DNA of 64,000 bases from Bacteroidia bacterium (GCA_030427735.1 JAUIBP010000003.1:186001-250000); one strand, 5' to 3'; positions 26,563 through 35,675 are shown, counted from the first letter of the stretch. Notes: generated by a model not told the origin, from the letters alone. Made by a program: numbers and translations.

Positions 26563-27624
26563 ATGGCGGGAAATTCCTTCGGAAAAATTTTTAAACTTTC
26601 CACTTTTGGAGAATCACACGGGCCTGCGTTAGGCGGTGTTATAGATGGTTGTCCTGCAGGTATTAGTATAGATTTTGATGCGATACAACATGAAATGAAT
26701 CGCAGAAAACCTGGGCAATCTGCTATTGTAACCCAACGTAAGGAACCCGATGAAGTAAAGTTTTTATCAGGAATTTTTGAAGGAAAAACTACAGGAACTT
26801 CTATTGGATTTATTATCGAAAACTCCAATCAGAAATCACACGATTATTCTCATATTAAAGATTCTTTCCGTCCTTCGCATGCCGATTATGTTTACGAAAA
26901 AAAATACGGTATCCGCGATTATAGAGGTGGCGGACGAAGTTCTGCCAGAGAAACTGCTTGTAGAGTAGTGGCGGGAGCTATAGCCAAACAGTACTTAAAA
27001 GACATTAAAATACATGCATACACTTCGTCTGTTGGTGATATTTTTATGGATAAACCGTATCAAGAGGTCGATTTAAACAGCATAGAAGATAATGTTGTTA
27101 GGTGTCCAGATTCTTCTGCTGCAGAACGCATGATTTCTAAAATTAAAGATATTCGTAAAGCAGGAGATACTATTGGTGGCACTGTAACTTGTGTCATTAA
27201 AAATGTACCGATTGGGTTAGGAGAACCTGTATTCGATAAACTTCATGCCGAACTAGGTAAAGCCATGCTTTCAATTAATGCCGTAAAAGGTTTTGAATAT
27301 GGCAGCGGTTTTGAGGGTGCTAAAATGAAAGGAAGCGAGCATAACGATTTATACAATACAGACGGTACCACCAAAACTAACCTTTCTGGGGGAATTCAAG
27401 GCGGCATCAGTAACGGCATGGATATTTATTTTAAAGTAGCTTTTAAACCTGTGGCAACCATTATGCAAACACAAGATACCATAGATAAATCTGGGAATAT
27501 TGTAGAAATGCAAGGTAAAGGAAGACACGATCCGTGTGTTGTGCCAAGAGCTGTGCCTATAGTAGAGGCTATGGCTGCACTGGTGCTAGCCGATTATTTT
27601 TTATTAGATAAAACCTATCAATAG
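26563..27624 (+). CDS. aroC: Chorismate synthase
   Basis: Reduced-FMN-dependent enzyme that converts 5-enolpyruvylshikimate 3-phosphate to chorismate, the end of the shikimate pathway. The 353-residue product carries all three signature regions: [19 protein letters not shown] near the start, [20 protein letters not shown] near residue 124, and the C-terminal [18 protein letters not shown]. The start [20 protein letters not shown] is canonical. The gene appears monocistronic. Confidence 0.97.
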   Translation: MAGNSFGKIFKLSTFGESHGPALGGVIDGCPAGISIDFDAIQHEMNRRKPGQSAIVTQRKEPDEVKFLSGIFEGKTTGTSIGFIIENSNQKSHDYSHIKDSFRPSHADYVYEKKYGIRDYRGGGRSSARETACRVVAGAIAKQYLKDIKIHAYTSSVGDIFMDKPYQEVDLNSIEDNVVRCPDSSAAERMISKIKDIRKAGDTIGGTVTCVIKNVPIGLGEPVFDKLHAELGKAMLSINAVKGFEYGSGFEGAKMKGSEHNDLYNTDGTTKTNLSGGIQGGISNGMDIYFKVAFKPVATIMQTQDTIDKSGNIVEMQGKGRHDPCVVPRAVPIVEAMAALVLADYFLLDKTYQ

Positions 27625-27726
27625 AATCAACACCAATAGTTGTCGTTGTTATATTATTTAAGTTCACGACACACATGATATTCAATAAGATAAAATATTA
27701 ATTTAAGCAAAAACAAAGCATTATTT

Positions 27727-29028
27727 ATGAAGAAACTAGCACTACATTGGCAAATTTTATTAGGAATGGGTTTAGGTGTAGTGTTTGCGCTCATCATGGT
27801 GCAATTCGATTGGGGATCTAAATTTGTTAGCAATTGGATTAAGCCTTTTGGCAATATTTTTATTAACGCCTTAAAGTTAATTGCTGTACCTCTAATTTTA
27901 GGATCACTAATAAAAGGAGTTTCAGATTTAAAAGATATTTCCAAACTTTCTAAAATGGGCGGTAGAACTATAGGTACTTATATTATAACTACAATAATCG
28001 CGGTTACTATTGGTTTGGCTGTCGTGAATATTATTAAGCCAGGGAAATCCATATCAGCAGATACAAGACAAGAGCTGGTGGAAAGTTATAGAGGTGATGC
28101 CGATTCTAAAATAGCAGCTGCCGAAAAACAAAAGCAAGCTGGACCGCTGCAAGCTTTAGAAGATTTGGTGCCAAGTAATATTTTTAAAGCTGCAAGTGAT
28201 AATGGTAATATGCTACAAGTCATTTTCTTTGCTATATTTTTTGGAATAGGACTTATTTTGATCCCTGAAGAACAAGCAAAACCAGTTAAAGCTTTTTTTG
28301 ACGGTTTTAACGAAGTCATTTTAAAACTTATCGATATTATAATGCTAGCCGCACCTTACGGTGTTTTTGCTTTATTAGCAGCATTAATTGTTGAAGCTCC
28401 AAGCGCCGATTTATTTAAAGCGTTGGCGTGGTATGCCTTGTGTGTGCTTTTAGGTTTAGCACTTATGATGGCTGTATACGTTTTATTAGTTTCAGTTTTT
28501 ACTAAAAAATCTCCAAAATTCTTTTTAAATGGTATTTCTCCAGCACAACTATTAGCTTTTTCAACCAGTAGTAGTGCCGCGACTCTACCTGTTACTATGG
28601 AACGTGTAGAAGAGCATTTAGGAGTAGAGGAAGAAGTAACGAGTTTTGTATTGCCTATTGGAGCAACCATCAATATGGATGGCACCAGTTTATATCAAGC
28701 TGTTGCAGCAGTATTTATAGCACAAGCTTTTGGTATGGATTTAAGTTTAAGTGCCCAATTAGGCATTATTGCAACCGCTACATTGGCATCTATTGGGAGC
28801 GCCGCTGTACCTGGTGCTGGTATGGTAATGCTGGTTATCGTTTTGGCTCAAGCAGGAATTCCAGAAGCTGGTTTAGCATTAATTTTTGCTGTCGATCGCC
28901 CGTTAGATATGTGTAGAACCACTGTAAATGTAACAGGAGATGCGGCAGTGTCTATGATGGTTGCTAAATCTGTAGGCAAATTAGGAGAACCTAAAGTGAA
29001 AGATTGGGACGATAATTACGAGGCTTAA
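27727..29028 (+). CDS. Dicarboxylate/amino acid:cation symporter
   Basis: Inner-membrane DAACS-family (GltP/DctA-like) transporter of 433 residues with about eight membrane helices and two re-entrant hairpins. The Ser-rich hairpin STSSSAATLPVTMERVEE near residue 280, the NMDGT motif near residue 318 (sodium/substrate site), and the C-terminal DRPLDMCRTTVNVTGD with the substrate-binding Asp/Arg are all present. The likely substrate is glutamate, aspartate or a C4-dicarboxylate taken up with sodium or protons. Its stop overlaps by 4 bases the stop of the convergent BASS transporter gene. Confidence 0.92.
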   Translation: MKKLALHWQILLGMGLGVVFALIMVQFDWGSKFVSNWIKPFGNIFINALKLIAVPLILGSLIKGVSDLKDISKLSKMGGRTIGTYIITTIIAVTIGLAVVNIIKPGKSISADTRQELVESYRGDADSKIAAAEKQKQAGPLQALEDLVPSNIFKAASDNGNMLQVIFFAIFFGIGLILIPEEQAKPVKAFFDGFNEVILKLIDIIMLAAPYGVFALLAALIVEAPSADLFKALAWYALCVLLGLALMMAVYVLLVSVFTKKSPKFFLNGISPAQLLAFSTSSSAATLPVTMERVEEHLGVEEEVTSFVLPIGATINMDGTSLYQAVAAVFIAQAFGMDLSLSAQLGIIATATLASIGSAAVPGAGMVMLVIVLAQAGIPEAGLALIFAVDRPLDMCRTTVNVTGDAAVSMMVAKSVGKLGEPKVKDWDDNYEA

Positions 29029-30308
29029 TCACGCGTGTTAGAAACAACATTATGCTTTTTCCAATAGTTCGCAAGAATAGATCCTGAAATATTCATCCAG
29101 GGACTAAAAATAGCTGAAGCTAAACCAACTGTCGCTAATTTTCCCATGGCGCCTGCTAAACCAGATGCCATTCCGCCGTTTTGCAAACCAACTTCCAGTG
29201 CTACCGTTCTACATGAATTTTTATCTAAGCCAAGTAGCCGACTTAACCAATATCCCATAGTGTAACCTAAAGCATTGTGAAGCATAGAAACAAGCAACAT
29301 CACAATACCGATAGACAATATATTATCTCGACTAGCTGCAGTAGTAACGGTTGTAAAATAAACAATACCCGCCATAGATAACAATGGCATGAGTTTGGAA
29401 ATTGAAGGCTTCCACTTTATTACATAAGAATAAACAACTCCCACAACTATGGCTCCAAACATAAAGTTTAACAATTCAAAAACAACCATAACGTTTTCCG
29501 AAGAAGATTGAGCTAAATACTGCCAGACACCTAAAATCATTACAGTTAGCCATAGTAACGCTACAATAAATATCTTATTCACAAGCGATTTAAATGTTGT
29601 TGATCCTTGGCTATAAGCATCAAACAGTAGCGCAGCACCAATAGGAACGATTACAATTTTAATAATCTGAATACACATGGTTACAAAATCGATTTCTATA
29701 TAAGTGCCAGCTAACAGTTTCATCATTAAAGGCGTCATTAATGGTGCGCATAATGTGGCAACAGCAGTAAGTGTTATGGACAATGTTAAATTTGCTTTCG
29801 CTAAATACACCATAACGTTCGAGGCTAATCCGCTAGAACAAGAACCTATTAATATTACACCTGCTGCGATTTCAGGTTCAAAATTAAAAACCCGTGTTAG
29901 AAGGTATCCTGCAATGGGCATGATAGAAAACTGACATAGAATTCCTACCAACACACCTTTACCCATGGTTTTAATCCCTAAAAAATCCTTAATACTCATT
30001 TGTGTACCCATACCAAACATAACAATTTGTACAACCACTAGAATGAGCCATTTATTGCGCAAATCTATAGTACCCCATTTTAAAAATGCATTAGGGTAGA
30101 GCAAGCCACTAACTATAGCTACCAGAATCCAAGCTGTGTATTGATAATTTTTAAGTTGCGGAATTGCAGCTATACCAAAAGCCAAAAACAAGGCCGAGCA
30201 AAGTGCTAACGGAGCTAGTAAATAAGAAAAACCCAAACCCCATAAAACAAGTAATAAAGCAATAAGCGCTAAACCAATTTTAAAACCGAAAGCTTTTAAT
30301 TGCTGCAT
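29025..30308 (-). CDS. BASS family (bile acid:sodium symporter) transporter
   Basis: A 427-residue membrane protein with about ten helices and the BASS-family motifs: GSCSSGLASNVMVYLAKAN near residue 155 and EVGLQNGGMASGLA near residue 375. BASS proteins move organic anions with sodium; bacterial members carry keto acids, pantoate and sugar acids. It is the last gene of the minus-strand operon that includes the RuBisCO-like protein and the acid-sugar kinase, with a 4-base gap from the racemase-family gene. Import of a sugar acid such as an aldonate is therefore the most economical guess. Confidence 0.88.
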   Translation of the reverse strand: MQQLKAFGFKIGLALIALLLVLWGLGFSYLLAPLALCSALFLAFGIAAIPQLKNYQYTAWILVAIVSGLLYPNAFLKWGTIDLRNKWLILVVVQIVMFGMGTQMSIKDFLGIKTMGKGVLVGILCQFSIMPIAGYLLTRVFNFEPEIAAGVILIGSCSSGLASNVMVYLAKANLTLSITLTAVATLCAPLMTPLMMKLLAGTYIEIDFVTMCIQIIKIVIVPIGAALLFDAYSQGSTTFKSLVNKIFIVALLWLTVMILGVWQYLAQSSSENVMVVFELLNFMFGAIVVGVVYSYVIKWKPSISKLMPLLSMAGIVYFTTVTTAASRDNILSIGIVMLLVSMLHNALGYTMGYWLSRLLGLDKNSCRTVALEVGLQNGGMASGLAGAMGKLATVGLASAIFSPWMNISGSILANYWKKHNVVSNTRD

Positions 30309-30312
30309 GGCA

Positions 30313-30975
30313 TTATAAGATAGAAGCTAAATATTCCATAGCAATTTCCGGACTTGCAAGGATAGGCACTTTTTTATCTTCTTCTTTTAATTGACTAACA
30401 ACACGCGCCATAGAGGCTTGAGCTAAAACAATAACATCAACTGTATTTGCTAATTCTACAAGGGCTTTTGCCACCATCGTATCGTGGGTTTCTGCATTGC
30501 CGCTCATTAAAGCATCGAAAGCGCCTTCGCATAAAACAGAAGTTATCTCTACTTGTTTATTTGCAATAAGCGCTCTTCGTTTTACAAGGTCGCTCGTTGG
30601 CTCTAAAGTGGTTGGCAGGGTTGCTATAACCCCAATTTTATTTCCAGTTTGAACGGCTAAATCGGCCATAGGTTGGTCTACACGAAGCACTGGAACACTG
30701 GTTAGCGGTATAGAAGATTCGACTGCCGCACCAATAGAAGAACAGGTAACCATAATAAAATCTGAACCTGCAGCTTCTGCCGAACCAACGTAATTTACAA
30801 CACGCCTAGAAGTATCGGGAGTAACCGCGCCACGTTCTATGGTGTTTTTTATTAAACTATCATCTACTATATTAAATATTTTTAAATCTTTATCTTTTAA
30901 ATACTTGTTAGTTAACTCTTGAAACACAGGAACCAAAGTAGCCGATGTATGTATAAAAGTAAGTGTTTTTGACAT
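30313..30975 (-). CDS. Aspartate/glutamate racemase family protein
   Basis: A 220-residue cytoplasmic protein of the Asp/Glu/hydantoin racemase superfamily. The first catalytic-type cysteine is present (MVTCSS, Cys78). The second half reads VIVLAQASMARV near residues 181-192, where two-Cys racemases have a Cys, so ordinary two-base racemisation is doubtful. Relatives with this pattern occur in sugar-acid gene clusters. It lies 18 bases after the DUF1537 kinase gene and 4 bases before the transporter gene, so it probably acts on an intermediate of the same pathway. Confidence 0.82.
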   Translation of the reverse strand: MSKTLTFIHTSATLVPVFQELTNKYLKDKDLKIFNIVDDSLIKNTIERGAVTPDTSRRVVNYVGSAEAAGSDFIMVTCSSIGAAVESSIPLTSVPVLRVDQPMADLAVQTGNKIGVIATLPTTLEPTSDLVKRRALIANKQVEITSVLCEGAFDALMSGNAETHDTMVAKALVELANTVDVIVLAQASMARVVSQLKEEDKKVPILASPEIAMEYLASIL

Positions 30976-30993
30976 GGTTTGATATTTTTGTTT

Positions 30994-32397
30994 TTATGAA
31001 ATTTTTTGTCCTTGTTCTATCGCCTTAAAATAAAATTGGTCTCCAACTTGTCCACCTTTTAAATTGACTTCAATATGATGCACAGGTGAGTTAGGCGCAT
31101 ACGCTTTACATATTGGTGCACCAGTATAGACTGAAGCTATCATTTGCACAGCAACAATATCTAATGCTCTGGCGACATAGCTAGACGTGTCTCCGCCAGC
31201 AATAACCAAACGTTTAATGGGTATTTCGAGTAAGGCGGCTTTTGCGATTTGCCCTAAAATACCACCAAAAACGACAGCTGTTTGCGAACGAATAGCCATT
31301 TCGTCTAAACCTTGCGATCTAAAATAAGCTTTAGATTGCTTAACTCTTGGGTCGTTAGGCCCTTTAGCCGTATGCATAATAACGCTAGTTCCTTGTTTTA
31401 AATAGCTCACAAGTTGCGCTTGGCAATTTTGTATTACATCTTGCGCTTCTGGTGAATCATTCAAAAGTTCCGGAGATATAGCTATTTCTTTAAAGCCATT
31501 TTCTACAGCCCAATTTATTTGGGCGGCAGTTATAGGAGAAACACTTCCTGAAAGCACCAATAAAGGCGCACATGGTTCTAGCTGTGCTTCATTCAGATTT
31601 GCATTTTGTATAAGGTGTTGCGTTTTCCAAAAATCGCCTAACGATTTTTCTATACCTGAAGAACCCACGGAAAATAACGGGAGATTTTTAGGTGTTAACC
31701 CCTCTAAAACTTGCCCGATAATTTTCATTTGATATTCGTACATCGCATCAAAAAAAATGATCTGTTTCCCTGAAGCAATTAAGTGGGCTATCTTCTTTTC
31801 GATAAAGGAAAGAGGTTGTTCTAAATCTGTTACATCTATCAATCCCATTTCTGTTTCCGTCTGAAGGGATAAATGCTTCATTAAATCACTTTCGTATGCA
31901 GGAGTTATTGGATGATTTTGCATAGACGGATGTCTATCTAACCGAAATATCTCGCCTGTACTGCCAATACCCATTTTAGCAAATAAATTACCAAAAGCCG
32001 AATAGCGCCCTAAATTAGGAGCTGCAACTAAAATTGGCGTAAATGCATTGTTAAAAATCGATAATCCTGTTTCTATAGCAGTGCCAATATTACCAATCTC
32101 TTTTGATGAATCGAAAGTTGAACATACTTTGTAGTGAACATGTTTAGGTTGCAATGCCTTTAAAACCTGAAAACTTTCCGAAAGAATTTCTTTCATTTCG
32201 CTAGGCGTGGTCGCTCTAGTCATTCCAGCCACACCAATGGCATCTAAGTTTTCAAATTGCTGTAATAACTCTGGAGTTGGATCTTTTAAAAACAACATTG
32301 TTTTTGCTCCTGCCAAGGTTAAAAATTCCAAGGCATCTGTAGATCCTGTAAAATCGTCGCCATAAAACGCTAATAATAAATTGTGCTTTAATGCCAT
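30994..32397 (-). CDS. DUF1537 four-carbon acid sugar kinase family protein (OtnK/OiaK-like)
   Basis: A 467-residue two-domain kinase. The N-terminal substrate domain has the family motif YGDDFTGSTDALEF near residue 13. The C-terminal nucleotide domain has VIAGGDTSSYVARAL near residue 408, GAPICKAY, and LKGGQVGDQFYF near the end. DUF1537 kinases phosphorylate acid sugars (erythronate, threonate, 3-oxo-tetronates, 3-oxo-isoapionate). Its start codon shares one base with the stop of the RuBisCO-like gene (TAATG), so the two proteins are translationally coupled. Kinase-plus-RLP pairs are known from D-apionate breakdown (OiaK with OiaX or OiaT), which is the closest precedent I know. Confidence 0.88.
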   Translation of the reverse strand: MALKHNLLLAFYGDDFTGSTDALEFLTLAGAKTMLFLKDPTPELLQQFENLDAIGVAGMTRATTPSEMKEILSESFQVLKALQPKHVHYKVCSTFDSSKEIGNIGTAIETGLSIFNNAFTPILVAAPNLGRYSAFGNLFAKMGIGSTGEIFRLDRHPSMQNHPITPAYESDLMKHLSLQTETEMGLIDVTDLEQPLSFIEKKIAHLIASGKQIIFFDAMYEYQMKIIGQVLEGLTPKNLPLFSVGSSGIEKSLGDFWKTQHLIQNANLNEAQLEPCAPLLVLSGSVSPITAAQINWAVENGFKEIAISPELLNDSPEAQDVIQNCQAQLVSYLKQGTSVIMHTAKGPNDPRVKQSKAYFRSQGLDEMAIRSQTAVVFGGILGQIAKAALLEIPIKRLVIAGGDTSSYVARALDIVAVQMIASVYTGAPICKAYAPNSPVHHIEVNLKGGQVGDQFYFKAIEQGQKIS

Positions 32398-33647
32398 TAT
32401 GATTTATTTCCGAATTTTAAAACCGATTCATTAAATTCTTTGTTACTTTTTGCGGTTTCCTCTAAAGTTTGCCCTGCTACAGCACCTTGCCAGGCTTGGG
32501 TAATGGCGCGAACACCACCAGATGGCCCCGAAGGATGTGCCATTATACCGCCACCAGCCATGTATAACAAATTGGTGGTTTTTGTCCGTTGGTAGGTCTC
32601 AAAAGCTTGTCCGCCCCATTGACCAGAAGACACAACTGGTAATACTGCCTCGTTATTCAAAAATGGCGTGTGACAAGATTTAATAGATCTAACCACAGCA
32701 TCATCCGACTCCCAAAATTTATTTTTTATACCATTTACATGCATTTGGTCTACACCAGCCAATCGCCATATTTTGTTATACGCAGGAAAATTTATGCCCA
32801 ATAAAGGATGACGATTAAGCATGCCCCAACCATTTCTGTGACCATGTATAGACAATGCTCCAAAATCACAAATGTGTTTTACACCAGCCCATCCTACACT
32901 ATTAATACTTACCATCGCGCAGGTACCTCCAGCATTAACTATGGTTTCGTAATTGGTTTTCATGGTTTCGATATCGCCTGTAATATTAAAAGCGTACATG
33001 ATTTTTTTTCCTGTTTTATCAGCAAAATTATTGATAACACGCATAATTTGAGTTACTCGTGTTTTGAAAGGAGAATTACCAGACGACATTAAAAGCTCGT
33101 CGTCTTTAATAAAATCGATTCCAGATTCTGCAAGGGTTTTAACAAGATTGGCTGTATACTCTGGTGTTAATCCTACACTTGGCTTAATAATAGTGCCTAT
33201 CATAGGGCGTTCTTGTCCTACATTTGCTAATGCTTTGGTGCCAGACATGCCAAAACGCGGCCCCTTAAAATGGGCTTTAAAGCTATCTGGTAAAATAAAA
33301 TCGTCTAATTTTAAACCTGTAAATTGTCTTAATTCGTACAAATTACCTTGCAAAGTAGACACTAACCCTGGTATGTTGTATTGAAAATTTTCAATAGACC
33401 AAGAGACCGTTATTTTAGCCTGTTTGTAAGTTTGACCGTTTAAGATTTCTCCCGGAAGGCTAGGGGAGTTATACGTTTCTAAAGGCTCTATATGTTCTAC
33501 TCTTGCTGCAAAGCGCGTTTTTAATTCGTTGGTTTCGCCAGGAACCGAAACAAAAGTACCGCTAGACTGTTCGCCTGCCAACACAGCGGCAGCCTGTTCT
33601 ATATCGTAAGGTGTTTCAATTATATAGGTGGCTATTATTCTTTCCAT
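32397..33647 (-). CDS. RuBisCO-like protein (RLP), probable acid-sugar-phosphate decarboxylase or transcarboxylase
   Basis: A 416-residue member of the RuBisCO large-subunit superfamily. Active-site elements kept are Lys155 (TIIKP, equivalent to RuBisCO Lys175), the carbamylation lysine and metal ligands DFIKDDE (Lys181, Asp183, Glu184), His270-Arg271, SSGQWGG near residue 340 and GGGIMAHPSGPSGG near residue 364. RuBisCO Lys177 is replaced by Ser157, and no small-subunit gene is nearby, so this is not a CO2-fixing enzyme. RLPs paired with DUF1537 kinases act on 3-oxo-isoapionate 4-phosphate in apiose degradation. That role fits here but is inferred from neighbours. Confidence 0.88.
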   Translation of the reverse strand: MERIIATYIIETPYDIEQAAAVLAGEQSSGTFVSVPGETNELKTRFAARVEHIEPLETYNSPSLPGEILNGQTYKQAKITVSWSIENFQYNIPGLVSTLQGNLYELRQFTGLKLDDFILPDSFKAHFKGPRFGMSGTKALANVGQERPMIGTIIKPSVGLTPEYTANLVKTLAESGIDFIKDDELLMSSGNSPFKTRVTQIMRVINNFADKTGKKIMYAFNITGDIETMKTNYETIVNAGGTCAMVSINSVGWAGVKHICDFGALSIHGHRNGWGMLNRHPLLGINFPAYNKIWRLAGVDQMHVNGIKNKFWESDDAVVRSIKSCHTPFLNNEAVLPVVSSGQWGGQAFETYQRTKTTNLLYMAGGGIMAHPSGPSGGVRAITQAWQGAVAGQTLEETAKSNKEFNESVLKFGNKS

Positions 33648-33683
33648 GAATGTAATTTTGTGTAAAATACAGATTTTCGGTTG

Positions 33684-34229
33684 TTAAAAGTTGTCTTTTA
33701 AAACTATGAACAATACAATAAATACATTGGCGTTTTTAAGTTCTTCCCGTATAAAAGCATAAACCCGTTTCATTTGGGTTTTAACTGTGTTTACAGAAAT
33801 ATTTTGGTTTTCGGCAATCTCAGAATAACTCAATCCATTAATAACATGCGAGGTAAAGATTGTTTTTCTAGACAATGGCACTTGCTCTAGTAGTTTTAAA
33901 ACAGCAACAGCTTTTTGAGAAGGTTCCTGAATTTCTTCTTCTAAAATATTAACAGGATTTAATGCTTCTACACTTTCAGTTGTGAATTTATTTGAGCTTT
34001 TTTCAAGATGTTTTAGGCTTAAATTTTTAACAGCCTTACAGCTATATGGTTTAAATCCAGAAGAAAATATAATATCCTTATTCTTGTTCCATAGCGATAC
34101 AAAATAATCTTGAACAATATCTTTAGAGGCATCCATGTCTTTTGTAACGCTAAACGAAACTAAAGATAAATAAACGAAATATTCGTTATATAAATCTTCA
34201 AACTGCTTTAATTGTTTCATTTTAGACAT
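33684..34229 (-). CDS. ECF-type RNA polymerase sigma-70 factor
   Basis: A 181-residue sigma factor of the SusC-associated ECF group. Region 2 is near residues 8-70 (FEDLYNEYFVYLSLVSFSVTKD...DIVQDYFVSLW), and region 4 holds a helix-turn-helix (VINGLSYSEIAENQNISVNTVKTQMKRVYAFIREEL, about residues 128-163). It ends in an unusual hydrophobic tail (NANVFIVLFIVLKDNF). The fecR anti-sigma gene is divergent rather than downstream. The sigma gene instead precedes the RuBisCO-like gene by 36 bases on the same strand, so it probably leads that operon. Confidence 0.9.
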   Translation of the reverse strand: MSKMKQLKQFEDLYNEYFVYLSLVSFSVTKDMDASKDIVQDYFVSLWNKNKDIIFSSGFKPYSCKAVKNLSLKHLEKSSNKFTTESVEALNPVNILEEEIQEPSQKAVAVLKLLEQVPLSRKTIFTSHVINGLSYSEIAENQNISVNTVKTQMKRVYAFIREELKNANVFIVLFIVLKDNF

Positions 34230-34348
34230 GTATGCTTTCTAATTATATGTAAAATATTCGCTTTTTATATTGCATATATAGCAAAAATATCGATCAAAAA
34301 TAATTTATATGATAAATATTTTCATTTTTTTTCATTTTATTGTCACCC

Positions 34349-34356
34349 TAAATTTG
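34349..34356 (+). promoter_or_regulatory. Candidate -7 box for fecR
   Basis: TAAATTTG fits the Bacteroidota TAnnTTTG -7 consensus and lies 38 bases before the fecR ATG, in the divergent sigma-fecR intergenic region. No convincing -33 element is seen. Confidence 0.35.
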
Positions 34357-34394
34357 AGTTTTCGGAATATAATAGAAAGCACAAGCAAAAGAAA

Positions 34395-35528
34395 ATGAAT
34401 CAACACATCATTAGTATACTAAAACAATTACAACAAGGCGAAAACGTGGATTTGTACGCAATAAAGCACTTAAGTACAGAAGATAAGACGCTAATTGAAG
34501 ATTTGTTGAAACAAAATTTAGTTGGTGAAGCACTAGAGTTTATTGAAAACACAAGTCAACAAAACCAATGGCACTCCTTTAAATCGAAATTAAAAGAACA
34601 AAAACATAAAAGAAGAAAACCATATTTTATTGCTTTAAAGTATGCTGCCATTATTATTGTTTTATTTGGAGTGTTTTTATTTTCCAAAAACCCAACACAA
34701 CAACCGGCAGAACATGTTGTAAATAATGAAAAGTCGATTGAACTTATTCTTGAAAATGGAGAAGTTCAGAGAATTTCTGCTACAGACTCACAAGAAATTG
34801 CATTAACTAATGGCAACATCATTGGCTCTCAAAATGGTAATCAATTAAACTATAAAAAATCTGAATTAAAAAAACTTGTCTATAACGAGCTTAAAATCCC
34901 TAATGGAAAACGATTTAGCATCGCACTTTCCGATGAAACTTTAGTACATCTTAATGCGGGGTCTTCATTACGCTATCCCGTTAATTTTATAGCCGGACAA
35001 CCAAGAGAGGTGTATTTATCTGGCGAAGGTTATTTTAATGTGACTAAAGATACAGCACACCCTTTTATTGTGCATGCCGATGCTGTGAATGTTAAAGTTT
35101 TAGGCACTTCTTTTAATGTTTCAGCCTATCCGAAAGCTTCAAATATTGAAACCGTATTGGTCGAAGGTGCTGTGCAATTATTTAAAAACGAAACCCCTGA
35201 TCAAAAAACAGTACTCGAACCAGGATACATGGCAGAAAGCAAAAAAACTGAAAGTGCGATAGGAATAACTAAGGTAAATACCGCTTTATACACTAGTTGG
35301 ATTTCAGGAGATTTGATTTTTAAAAAAACACCCTTTACAAAGATGTTAGACTGCCTAGAACGCAGTTACGATGTAAAAATCATCAATAATAATGAAAATT
35401 TAAATGCTTTAAATTTTAATGCTTCATTTAATGTGAATATCGAATCAATCTCTGATATAATGGAAATTTTAAGCGAAATGCAGTCGTTTAAATACACAAT
35501 AAAAGACAAAATTATACTAATAGAATAA
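34395..35528 (+). CDS. FecR-type anti-sigma factor
   Basis: The ATG at 34395 (MNQHIISILKQL) gives 377 residues. An upstream in-frame extension to 34212 would overlap the sigma gene and lacks any domain, so it was rejected. A cytoplasmic anti-sigma segment (about residues 1-75) is followed by one membrane helix (about 78-95; AAIIIVLFGVFLF), the periplasmic FecR domain (GKRFSIALSDETLVHLNAGSSLRYP, LSGEGYFNVTKD), and a C-terminal domain of the DUF4974 kind. It senses the loaded SusC partner and releases the ECF sigma factor. It is divergent from the sigma gene and upstream of susC. Confidence 0.92.
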   Translation: MNQHIISILKQLQQGENVDLYAIKHLSTEDKTLIEDLLKQNLVGEALEFIENTSQQNQWHSFKSKLKEQKHKRRKPYFIALKYAAIIIVLFGVFLFSKNPTQQPAEHVVNNEKSIELILENGEVQRISATDSQEIALTNGNIIGSQNGNQLNYKKSELKKLVYNELKIPNGKRFSIALSDETLVHLNAGSSLRYPVNFIAGQPREVYLSGEGYFNVTKDTAHPFIVHADAVNVKVLGTSFNVSAYPKASNIETVLVEGAVQLFKNETPDQKTVLEPGYMAESKKTESAIGITKVNTALYTSWISGDLIFKKTPFTKMLDCLERSYDVKIINNNENLNALNFNASFNVNIESISDIMEILSEMQSFKYTIKDKIILIE

Positions 35529-35590
35529 ACCCGAAATAATATGACATAAACTTTTTAAAACTAACACATTTGACAATATCACAACAAAAA

Positions 35591-35621
35591 AATCGGAAAA
35601 TAGTACCAGTATTTCCCGATT
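35591..35621 (+). terminator. Hairpin between fecR and susC (attenuator or terminator candidate)
   Basis: AATCGGAAAATA (35591-35602) pairs with TATTTCCCGATT (35610-35621) around a short loop, with one mismatch. It lacks a good T tract. It may limit read-through from fecR into susC or protect the susC mRNA 5' end. Confidence 0.5.
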
Positions 35622-35675
35622 GTAAATGTGATTTAAAACGAAAGATAATTAACTCATTCAAAATCAATCAAAATT

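Noticed and set aside
33064-33384. 106-residue plus-strand frame over the RuBisCO-like gene
   Set aside because: Antisense to a gene with intact active-site motifs; composition is that of a reverse-frame shadow.
32397-33647. Annotating the RuBisCO-family gene as a CO2-fixing RuBisCO
   Set aside because: Lys177 of RuBisCO is replaced by Ser157, there is no small-subunit or phosphoribulokinase gene nearby, and it is coupled to an acid-sugar kinase, so it is a RuBisCO-like protein.
34212-34394. Extended N-terminus of the FecR protein starting at 34212
   Set aside because: The extension overlaps the divergent sigma gene, has AT-rich low-complexity composition, and the FecR family start fits the ATG at 34395.
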